Below are positions 7,175 through 12,464 of a DNA stretch of 12,464 nucleotides, piece by piece. Source of the DNA: a bacterium. GTDB taxonomy: Bacteria > Chlamydiota > Chlamydiia > Chlamydiales > 2-12-FULL-49-11. The stretch lies in NCBI GenBank assembly GCA_022600215.1, contig JAHZKV010000074.1, positions 1 to 12,464 on the forward strand, given 5' to 3'. The notes beneath the pieces are model-generated. The model made no database searches. It saw only the letters and a list, made by a program, of their open reading frames with translations, and was not told the origin of the DNA. The translations under genes and the position numbers were made by a program. Each line of letters opens with the position of its first letter. The first letter of the stretch is position 1.

Positions 7175-8716
7175 CTATGGTTGTACAAGCCTGAAGAGCT
7201 GCAACCTCGGATCTAACAATCTTGCAGCATCCCTATGCTTTTCCATATAAGCTTTGCGCTCTTCCAACAGCTGAAACCTCTTTTGTACGACATCAACTGT
7301 AATAAGCCTTTTCCCCTCTCTTGCTTCTCGTGCAAAATATTCCAACATATGCTTTGCGCGACGCAAATCTGCTATACCTTGATCAGAAGTATAATTGCAT
7401 ATAGCCTCTACTACTCCCTCGTTAAAGCACACATACTCCCTTTTTTCTAACAATTTGACATATTCATCTATAATTTCCTGCATTTTTTCAGGAGATAAAG
7501 GCATCATCAAAATGGGATCTCCAAGACGCGACATAAAAGGAGGATCTTTTTCTAATAATTTTAATTCCCCTAGTGTAGTAGCAACTACTATTGTTAGCTG
7601 TTTCCTTGACATAGCTGTTTTCATAAACTGCTTTATATCATTATTACTATTTCCTTGATGAGTTCCCAATCCTGATAATATATGACCTTCATCCATAAAC
7701 AAAATCACTTTCCCTGGATATTTCTTTACACCATCAATAATAGCCTCAAGATGAGAATTTATCCTTCCTGCATATCCCCCTGTAGCAGCTAAACTTCCTA
7801 AGTTCACATATAAAAGACGTGCCCCTTTCAAATAAGGAGAGACACTTCCATCCACCAAATCATTTGCCAAAGACTCCATTGCTGCTGTTTTTCCACTACC
7901 TTTTTCCCCTACAAGAAGAGAACAAAGCCCTGTGCTTAATCGAGTTTTTAGCTCTTTCATCTCTCTTTCTCTTCCTTGATATGGATCAAAGCGTTTACGA
8001 TTTGCTTGAAAAGTCCAATCCTCCGTATGAGGAATTGCCAAAGAACTTGAATAACAACCACTCTTAAAAACTTCTCTTGCTACTTCACTCCCATTTCCTC
8101 TAAAGATCATCTTTATAATTGGAATACTTAATACAGCCACCCTTACCCATCGATCGGCATAAACTGCAACAACCCCTAAAGCAACCATATCTATAATTTG
8201 AATAGCGCGCTCTTTTTGCTCCTTCGATATTTGAGAAAAATACTCTAGCGATAGAGGCACTACATGAAGAATGATGAATACGACAGAAGGATAGCCTTTA
8301 GAGACAGATAAAGTTGACAGTGGAGAAAACAACCCCATTAAGAGAAAACTACCTGTACTAGCCGTTACCACAAGAGATGTAACCCTAAGCATCCTTATAT
8401 CTTCTTTGGATGAATCTTCACTGACTATATCCTCTTGCACACCTAAAGTTGCTATTAAATCAAGAACCCCGAGGAGCACAAAAGAAACACCTCCCATATA
8501 CAGTTTTGCCGTAGTAACAGACAGCCCCATTAACAGTTTATATCCTAATACAATAAAATTTATGCGAACCAATGATACAACAACAACTTTTTCTGCTGTA
8601 GAACGCTGAGAAGTAGATAAAACTCTATTTTCTATCCTTCTCAACCCATAATACCCCGCTATACTAGTAGCTATAGTAGGGACTAGGGCAGCTTCTGCAA
8701 ACTTTGTAATACTCAT
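7175..8716 (-). CDS. Membrane-anchored AAA+ ATPase with a ClpB D1-like module
   Basis: This 513-residue protein joins a hydrophobic N-terminal half to one AAA+ module. Residues about 7-205 contain some five or six membrane segments (for example around 42-65, 72-93, 111-133, 142-160, 171-205). A linker leads to the ATPase: GRERE (248-252), Walker A GEKGSGKT (270-277), a pore-loop-like GGYAGR (313-318), Walker B VILFMDE (337-343, D342/E343), sensor 1 ATT (379-381) and a possible arginine finger R397. A helical lid with DLRRA (450-454) may carry sensor 2. Spacing and wording follow the first ring of ClpB/ClpC. The Clp N-domain, the middle coiled coil and the second ring are absent. It could be a membrane-tethered unfoldase or remodelling factor; the target is unknown. 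Its ATG, preceded by AAAGGG, is 27 nt after ddl, so the two are probably co-transcribed. The end is closed by the 7111 terminator. Confidence 0.8.
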   Translation of the reverse strand: MSITKFAEAALVPTIATSIAGYYGLRRIENRVLSTSQRSTAEKVVVVSLVRINFIVLGYKLLMGLSVTTAKLYMGGVSFVLLGVLDLIATLGVQEDIVSEDSSKEDIRMLRVTSLVVTASTGSFLLMGLFSPLSTLSVSKGYPSVVFIILHVVPLSLEYFSQISKEQKERAIQIIDMVALGVVAVYADRWVRVAVLSIPIIKMIFRGNGSEVAREVFKSGCYSSSLAIPHTEDWTFQANRKRFDPYQGREREMKELKTRLSTGLCSLLVGEKGSGKTAAMESLANDLVDGSVSPYLKGARLLYVNLGSLAATGGYAGRINSHLEAIIDGVKKYPGKVILFMDEGHILSGLGTHQGNSNNDIKQFMKTAMSRKQLTIVVATTLGELKLLEKDPPFMSRLGDPILMMPLSPEKMQEIIDEYVKLLEKREYVCFNEGVVEAICNYTSDQGIADLRRAKHMLEYFAREAREGKRLITVDVVQKRFQLLEERKAYMEKHRDAARLLDPRLQLFRLVQP

Positions 8717-8743
8717 TTTTTACCCTTTATTTTTTTTATGAAA

Positions 8744-9658
8744 CTATAGACCAACACAAAGAGATCCCTCTAAGAGACAACTAAGTATTTCTTTATAGGA
8801 ATACCCCTTTGCAATCAAAGCTTTCGGAAATAAACTCTTTTTACGAAACCCAGGAATAGTATTTACCTCATTTACTAAGACATTTCCCTCTGTTGTCAAA
8901 AAGAGATCTATTCGAGCCATTCCTCTACACCCTAAAACCTGAAACACTTTCGTGCATATCTCTTTTAGCAACACCTGATCCACATCTCTTGCAGGAACAT
9001 GGTACGTTGCTCCATCTTCTTCTAAGTATTTATTTTCATAGGTAAAAACCTCTCCTCTTGGAACAATTTCACAAGGATCAGAAAGAATTAATTGATCACC
9101 ATCTTCCAATGCACTTACCCACAGCTCTCTCCCTTCTACCACTTCCTCTACCAATACTTTTTCACAAAGAGCAAAGGCTTTTTCAAAATAGATCATCGGA
9201 TCTTTCTCTACTTTGTAGACACCAAAACTAGACCCTAAAGAGGCGGCTTTAATCACACATGGAAGAGAAATTTCCATCCTTCTTGCTTCTTCTAAAGAAA
9301 AAACAGTAGTAAAAGGAGTAGTCTTCACACCATGACTTTCTAGCACGCGTTTAGTAAGATCTTTATCCATACAAAGAGCAGAACTTGATACCTTGCAACC
9401 CACATAGGCAATGCCATTCATCTCCAAAAAACCTTGAAGCACTCCATTTTCTCCGAAAGAACCATGAATCATAGGAATGACTTTTTTACATTCCTTCAAG
9501 AGTGGAACTACATTGGATACCACTTCCCCATCAACCTCCCACTCCCCATCTTTTCGAAGGTAAAAGCCTTTGGCTTCAAGAGCTTGTATTATATCTTTTG
9601 CACTACCTACTGAAACATCATGCTCTAAAGATACGCCTCCATAAATTACACCAATCAT
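8744..9658 (-). CDS. ddl: D-alanine--D-alanine ligase
   Basis: This ATP-grasp enzyme joins two D-alanines to make the peptidoglycan precursor dipeptide in the cytoplasm. At 304 residues it is normal length for a free-standing Ddl. Motifs in order are YGGVSLEHDVSVGSA (6-20), HGSFGENGVLQGFLE (65-79), YVGCKVSSSALCMDK (85-99), the ATP loop LGSSFGVYKV (141-150), EGRELWVSAL (175-184), omega-loop YENKYL (207-212), RIDLF (249-253) and NEVNTIPGF (263-271). The tyrosine in YENKYL corresponds to the residue that favours D-Ala over D-lactate. Two deviations are visible: IKAAS where KP is usual, and PGFRKKS where PGFT is usual. ATG 9658 follows GGAGGGAAG, a good ribosome site. In Chlamydiaceae ddl is fused to murC; here it stands alone, with an AAA+ gene as its partner. 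A weak -10 (TATAGT on the minus strand, 9681-9686) could drive it. Confidence 0.95.
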   Translation of the reverse strand: MIGVIYGGVSLEHDVSVGSAKDIIQALEAKGFYLRKDGEWEVDGEVVSNVVPLLKECKKVIPMIHGSFGENGVLQGFLEMNGIAYVGCKVSSSALCMDKDLTKRVLESHGVKTTPFTTVFSLEEARRMEISLPCVIKAASLGSSFGVYKVEKDPMIYFEKAFALCEKVLVEEVVEGRELWVSALEDGDQLILSDPCEIVPRGEVFTYENKYLEEDGATYHVPARDVDQVLLKEICTKVFQVLGCRGMARIDLFLTTEGNVLVNEVNTIPGFRKKSLFPKALIAKGYSYKEILSCLLEGSLCVGL

Positions 9659-9693
9659 CTTCCCTCCAAAATTAGCAAGTACTATAACTAAAA

Positions 9694-9721
9694 GAATCTT
9701 TTTTTACTAATGAATCTTTTT
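9694..9721 (+). repeat. Direct repeat GAATCTTTTT next to porin 2 promoter
   Basis: Two identical ten-base copies lie at 9694-9703 and 9712-9721, 18 bases start to start. The second copy overlaps the first two bases of the porin 2 -35 hexamer. The spacing puts both copies on nearly the same helix face, as in an operator, but the AT-rich sequence makes chance plausible. Confidence 0.4.
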
Positions 9722-9746
9722 GACATTTGTTACTCTTTTCTATAAA
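9720..9746 (+). promoter_or_regulatory. Putative sigma-70 promoter of MOMP-like porin 2
   Basis: A consensus -35 TTGACA is at 9720-9725. The best -10 is TATAAA at 9741-9746, but the spacer is only 15 bases; TACAAT at 9748-9753 would give 22, and TAAAGT at 9743-9748 would give 17 with a poorer hexamer. The -35 is convincing; the exact -10 is not settled. Confidence 0.5.
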
Positions 9747-9782
9747 GTACAATAAAAAGAACTAATTAATGGAGAATTATAA

Positions 9783-10802
9783 ATGTCAATGAAACACCTA
9801 CTTCTTGCCTGCACATTATGCAGCCTGCTCTCTGCACAAGAAATCATCACACCAGAACAAAAAGCAACTACACCTAAACATAAAAACATCCCAAAAGAGA
9901 AAAGCTCTCTTCCTGCCAAACCTCTTGGCGGACATGAAGAATATGATTTCTCTCTTTCTGCTGCATATACACTTTGGGTCCCTTACAACAATATCACCAT
10001 CTATGATTCAGGATATGCTACCACAGCAGGCGCTACTGGAAATGATCTTACCGCAAAATCTTTTGCAGTAAGCGGCTTTAAAGTTGCAGGAGCTTTGGAT
10101 ACCAAACATGATAAGTGGAGCCTCGAAGCAAAATACACCTGGTTTTTACACGACCCTTCTTTAAAGACAAACAGAACCCTTGAAAATGTTGTGTATGGAG
10201 CACAAGGCAGCGGCGCCTCTTCCGCTGAGTCTAAATATTACGTACAATTCAACCGCGTTGATGGAACCCTCTCGAAGAGAGTGTTTATAGGAAACTTCCT
10301 AGACTTCAAACCATGGCTCGGTTTACTCGGCGCATGGGATAGACAAAGTCTTCGATACACTATTAACTTAACCTCTCCTGATGGAACTAACAATTCTTCC
10401 TATTCACAAGATTGGTGGGGTATTGGTCCCTATGCTGGCGCAAGATCTACCTATCACTTTAATGATAACTTAGGGCTTTTCATTTCTTCTGGGGCGTCTT
10501 TATTACTTACCAATAGAAGTACTACTAGCTACAGCACTACTACCATCCCTGAAGATCCAGACTTATCTACCATTTCCAACAACAAAGATTCTCACGAAGA
10601 TCAAGAGGTTATGGTCGAAGTCTGCCTTGGAGCAATTTGGGAATCAAGCATGGACAAAATTGGATATCATTTAGCAGTTTCTTGGGATATGCAAACCTAT
10701 TTCCAGCATTTTGCTCAGTTCCAATTTATCAATGGCGCTTCTCAATCTTATACCAATTACTCTATGCAAGGCCTAACTGTAGAAGGTGGCATCTCCTTCT
10801 AA
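9783..10802 (+). CDS. MOMP-like outer-membrane porin 2 (paralogue of porin 1)
   Basis: A predicted outer-membrane beta-barrel of 339 residues. ATG 9783 is preceded by GGAG with about 8 bases spacing; the ATG at 9789 is less well placed. The signal peptide MSMKHLLLACTLCSLLSA is cut before QE. A low-complexity Lys/Pro/Thr-rich linker (about 20-45) precedes the barrel. Shared landmarks with porin 1 are AYTLWVPYNN, AVSGFKVAGAL, YTWFLHDPSLK, YYVQFNRVDG, PWLGLLGAWD, DWWGIGPYAG, DNLGLFISSGA, WDMQTYFQHF and YSMQGLTVEGGISF with C-terminal Phe. Compared with porin 1, the loops differ most: a Thr/Ser-rich stretch near 240-270 has no counterpart of similar composition, and most mature cysteines are missing. 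The two genes look like an old duplication rather than a recent one. It is read from its own promoter, away from the ddl operon. Confidence 0.85.
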   Translation: MSMKHLLLACTLCSLLSAQEIITPEQKATTPKHKNIPKEKSSLPAKPLGGHEEYDFSLSAAYTLWVPYNNITIYDSGYATTAGATGNDLTAKSFAVSGFKVAGALDTKHDKWSLEAKYTWFLHDPSLKTNRTLENVVYGAQGSGASSAESKYYVQFNRVDGTLSKRVFIGNFLDFKPWLGLLGAWDRQSLRYTINLTSPDGTNNSSYSQDWWGIGPYAGARSTYHFNDNLGLFISSGASLLLTNRSTTSYSTTTIPEDPDLSTISNNKDSHEDQEVMVEVCLGAIWESSMDKIGYHLAVSWDMQTYFQHFAQFQFINGASQSYTNYSMQGLTVEGGISF

Positions 10803-10817
10803 CATTGACTTTCCACC

Positions 10818-10857
10818 CCATTCTAGTTGAAAAATCTCTATTTTTCTGCTAGAATGG
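10818..10857 (+). other. Long imperfect hairpin overlapping the tsaC upstream region
   Basis: The outer arms CCATTCTAG (10818-10826) and CTAGAATGG (10849-10857) are exact inverted repeats. After a 2x2 mismatch the inner arms GAAAAAT (10829-10835) and ATTTTTC (10840-10846) also pair, closing on loop CTCT. This gives 16 base pairs in all. No T-tract follows, so it is not a canonical terminator for porin 2, although it lies 15 nt after that stop. Its right arm contains an in-frame ATG (10854) and the proposed -10 of tsaC. Confidence 0.7.
10827..10855 (+). promoter_or_regulatory. Putative tsaC promoter inside the hairpin
   Basis: TTGAAA (10827-10832) and TAGAAT (10850-10855) each match the sigma-70 consensus at five of six positions and are 17 bases apart. 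Transcription would start at about 10861-10863, at or next to ATG 10863, giving a leaderless or nearly leaderless message. Confidence 0.55.
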
Positions 10858-10862
10858 ATCTC

Positions 10863-11441
10863 ATGTTAAAGCAATATTTAAAAAATGACGGAGTAATAGC
10901 GCACCCTACAGACACCGTCTGTGGACTATCTGGATCCTATCTTTCCACCAAAGCATATAACAAAATTTTTACTATAAAAAAGCGCCCAATGGACAAGCCT
11001 CTGGCCGTGCTTATTAATGACTGTAATATGATTTCTCTATTTTCTGATATTACGACGGAAGAACTCTCCCCTATCATCCCTTTTTTGAAACGGGGAATGA
11101 CCATTCTATTAAAAAGGAAAAAGACACTGCCAAAACACCTACTACAACAAAGTGAAATGATTGGCCTCCGCATCCCTAACCACAAAGAAACATTAGCCAT
11201 CATAGAAGAATGTGGCCCCCTTATTTGTACCTCCGCAAATATTTCTGGAAAAGCCCCCATTACCACTAAGGAAGAGGCGGAAAAGTATTTTGGAGATGAT
11301 GCGCTCTTTGTCGAAGGAGAGGCTGGACAAGAAAATATTGCCTCTACCATACTCTCTTTTATAGACGGCAATTATCAATTACTAAGAGAAGGTCATATTT
11401 CTATAGAGGAGATAGAAACAAAAGTTCCTCTTTGCTCATAA
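10863..11441 (+). CDS. tsaC: Threonylcarbamoyl-AMP synthase (YrdC/TsaC family)
   Basis: This enzyme makes threonylcarbamoyl-AMP from threonine, bicarbonate and ATP, the first step of t6A37 formation on ANN-decoding tRNAs, in the cytoplasm. From ATG 10863 it has 192 residues, the usual size of a YrdC-only protein without the extra Sua5 domain. Visible motifs are IAHPTDTVCGL (12-22), IKKRPMDKPLAV (38-49), GLRIPNH (101-107), CTSANISGKA (122-131) and the closing STI...LLREGHI. Earlier in-frame starts exist at TTG 10827 and ATG 10854, but both lie inside the hairpin and before the first expected strand; I prefer 10863. Only a weak GGA precedes it. The usual W-P-G-P-x-T segment reads KRGMTILL here (76-83). 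It is followed by a SlyD-type gene and tsaD, which completes the same pathway. Confidence 0.9.
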   Translation: MLKQYLKNDGVIAHPTDTVCGLSGSYLSTKAYNKIFTIKKRPMDKPLAVLINDCNMISLFSDITTEELSPIIPFLKRGMTILLKRKKTLPKHLLQQSEMIGLRIPNHKETLAIIEECGPLICTSANISGKAPITTKEEAEKYFGDDALFVEGEAGQENIASTILSFIDGNYQLLREGHISIEEIETKVPLCS

Positions 11442-11503
11442 ATACAAATATGATAAGATAGCATCGTGTGCATGAAGCACCTAACAGGTAAAAAACCATC
11501 AAC

Positions 11504-11509
11504 AAAGGA
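11504..11509 (+). promoter_or_regulatory. Ribosome binding site deciding the FKBP start
   Basis: AAAGGA is followed by seven bases (all T) and ATG 11517. Upstream in-frame GTG 11466 and ATG 11472 have no such site and would add a non-conserved tail. Confidence 0.75.
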
Positions 11510-11516
11510 TTTTTTT

Positions 11517-11945
11517 ATGTCAAAAAAAGCAACATCTGGCGACACCATTCACATTCACTACAAAGGCACACTAGAAGATGGAACAGTTTTTGACTCTTCC
11601 TACGATCGCGAACCTTTACAATTTAAACTTGGCGATGGAGCCGTTATTGAAGGCTTTGAAAAAGCATGTTTAGATATGGCTATTGGTGAAAAGAAAGACG
11701 TAAAAATCCCCCCAAAACAAGCTTATGGAGAATACTCCAAAGATCTAGTTCAAGTAGTGGAAAGAAAATATTTCCCAGAAGATATTGAGCTTTCTGTAGG
11801 ACAGCAATTCATGATTGGTGGCAACGAGTTTGAAACGATGGCAAAAGTTACCACTATTGATGGCGATAAGATCACTCTAGATGCCAATCCAGAGCTTGCA
11901 GGAAAAACCCTTAATTTTGCAATTGAGCTTGTAGATATCGTCTAA
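11517..11945 (+). CDS. slyD: SlyD-type FKBP peptidyl-prolyl isomerase
   Basis: This protein catalyses proline cis-trans isomerisation and acts as a folding chaperone in the cytoplasm; no signal peptide is present. From ATG 11517 it has 142 residues. The FKBP core begins VHY-like with IHIHYKGTLEDGTVFDSS (11-28), then PLQFKLGDGAVIEGFEKA, GEKKDVKIPP and AYGEY. After AYGEY comes the insert-in-flap chaperone domain (VQVVERKYFPEDIELSVGQQF through ITLDANPELAGKTL), which is diagnostic for SlyD rather than for Mip/FkpA. The core then closes with LNFAIELVDIV. The His/Cys-rich metal-binding tail of E. coli SlyD is absent, as in many short SlyD proteins. The gene is 75 nt after tsaC and 19 nt before tsaD. 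A -10-like TAAGAT (11454-11459) precedes it but has only a poor -35 (TTGCTC), so read-through from tsaC or a separate weak promoter are both possible. Confidence 0.9.
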   Translation: MSKKATSGDTIHIHYKGTLEDGTVFDSSYDREPLQFKLGDGAVIEGFEKACLDMAIGEKKDVKIPPKQAYGEYSKDLVQVVERKYFPEDIELSVGQQFMIGGNEFETMAKVTTIDGDKITLDANPELAGKTLNFAIELVDIV

Positions 11946-11958
11946 TTCTAGTTATACT
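11929..11958 (+). promoter_or_regulatory. Putative tsaD promoter
   Basis: TATACT (11953-11958) matches five of six -10 positions and ends six bases before ATG 11965. The -35 candidate TTGTAG (11929-11934) at 18 bases is poor. The -10 lies in a small inverted repeat CTAGT-TAT-ACTAG (11948-11960). No Shine-Dalgarno precedes tsaD, so a leaderless start is conceivable. Confidence 0.35.
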
Positions 11959-11964
11959 AGTTGC

Positions 11965-12464
11965 ATGATTACCCTTGGAATTGAATCTAGTTGTGATGAA
12001 ACAGCAGCCGCTATCTATGATGGAGAGCGTTTACTGTCAAATATTGTCTTGTCACAAACCACCCTTCACGAAGAGTTTGGCGGTGTATTCCCAGAACTTG
12101 CAGCAAGAAGACACCTTGATCACCTTTTACCTGTGGTGGAGCAAGCTCTAGAAGAAGCCTCCCTTACCAAAAAAGATATTGATGTAATTGCAGTTGCCTG
12201 CTCCCCTGGTTTAATTGGCGCACTGTTGATGGGAGTTAATTGCGCAAAAGCCCTTGGCTTTGCTCTAAACATCCCAGTAATTGGGGTAAATCATGTAAAG
12301 GCGCATCTTTTCGCTAATTTTATCGACTATGAAAATATAGCATTCCCAGCTGTGGGCCTCATTGCTTCTGGTGGACACACTGCTTTATTTCACATGAAAA
12401 GCAAGGAAGATATACATTTATTAGGCACCACCCTTGATGATGCAGTATTAGATTTTTTACGCGA
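11965..12464 (+). CDS. tsaD: tRNA threonylcarbamoyltransferase subunit, N-terminal part (cut by window edge)
   Basis: This is the catalytic subunit that transfers the threonylcarbamoyl group from TC-AMP to A37 of tRNA, acting with TsaB and TsaE in the cytoplasm. The frame runs from ATG 11965 off the right edge with 166 complete codons and no stop, about half of a usual TsaD. Motifs are LGIESSCDETAAA (4-16), FGGVFPELAARRHLDHL (38-54), SPGLIGALLMG (80-90), the metal-binding pair in NHVKAHLFA (H110 and H114), and SGGHTAL (135-141). The last visible residues, LGTTLDDAVLDFLR (153-166), start as expected, but the usual G-E-A-F-D-K after DDA is not present. No ribosome site is evident. It sits 19 nt after the SlyD-type gene and shares a pathway with tsaC two genes upstream. 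Confidence 0.93.
   Translation, partial: MITLGIESSCDETAAAIYDGERLLSNIVLSQTTLHEEFGGVFPELAARRHLDHLLPVVEQALEEASLTKKDIDVIAVACSPGLIGALLMGVNCAKALGFALNIPVIGVNHVKAHLFANFIDYENIAFPAVGLIASGGHTALFHMKSKEDIHLLGTTLDDAVLDFLR

Noticed and set aside
9783..9812. LLAC near residue 10 of porin 2 as a lipobox
   Set aside because: The cysteine comes too early for a normal lipoprotein signal, and a regular cleavage site (LSA before QE) follows in a beta-barrel protein.
10937..11371. 144-residue open frame on the minus strand inside tsaC
   Set aside because: It is antisense to a well-supported enzyme gene, has no recognisable motifs, and is best explained as a coding shadow.
1..12464. CRISPR arrays, tRNA or rRNA genes, insertion sequences, toxin-antitoxin or phage defence modules
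   Set aside because: I saw no regularly spaced repeats, cloverleaf sequence, transposase or defence-type gene; nearly all bases are accounted for by the listed genes.

Overview
The window looks like chromosome of a Gram-negative, probably obligate intracellular bacterium. Four things suggest this: a secretin, an outer-membrane lipoprotein channel, and two beta-barrel porins of the large MOMP-like (Lpg1974-type) family known from Legionella and from chlamydia-like bacteria such as Simkania, all in AT-rich sequence with short intergenic gaps. A chlamydia-like organism, possibly of the Simkania lineage, is my best guess. That is an inference from family resemblance, not a database match. I see no transposase, integrase, CRISPR array, tRNA or rRNA.

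Layout. (1) 3-1250, plus strand: the C-terminal part of a type II-type secretin whose reading frame is open to the left edge. (2) 1259-5872, minus strand: a four-gene block read right to left. It encodes a lipoprotein outer-membrane efflux channel, an EmrA-type adaptor, an EmrB-type 14-TM drug:H+ antiporter, and a small acidic protein of unknown function. The first three genes overlap and form a complete tripartite drug efflux pump. (3) 5873-6066: a divergent intergenic region with a 14-bp perfect inverted repeat next to a good sigma-70-type promoter. (4) 6067-7092, plus: MOMP-like porin 1, closed by a strong bidirectional hairpin terminator shared with the convergent operon to its right. (5) 7175-9658, minus: ddl (D-Ala-D-Ala ligase) followed by a gene for a multi-TM, membrane-anchored AAA+ ATPase resembling the first ring of ClpB. 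(6) 9783-10802, plus: MOMP-like porin 2, a clear paralogue of porin 1. (7) 10863-12464, plus: tsaC, a SlyD-type peptidyl-prolyl isomerase, and tsaD (cut by the right edge). TsaC and TsaD carry out the first and last steps of tRNA t6A synthesis.

Most of the region concerns the cell envelope: secretion pore, drug export, porins, peptidoglycan precursor. A tRNA-modification/chaperone cluster lies at the right. The least conventional elements are the membrane-bound ClpB-like AAA+ protein downstream of ddl and the compact control region of tsaC, where a promoter-like element lies inside a long hairpin and ends only 7 nt before the ATG. tsaD has a similar -10-to-ATG arrangement. No gap between genes exceeds 300 bases; the longest is 5873-6066.
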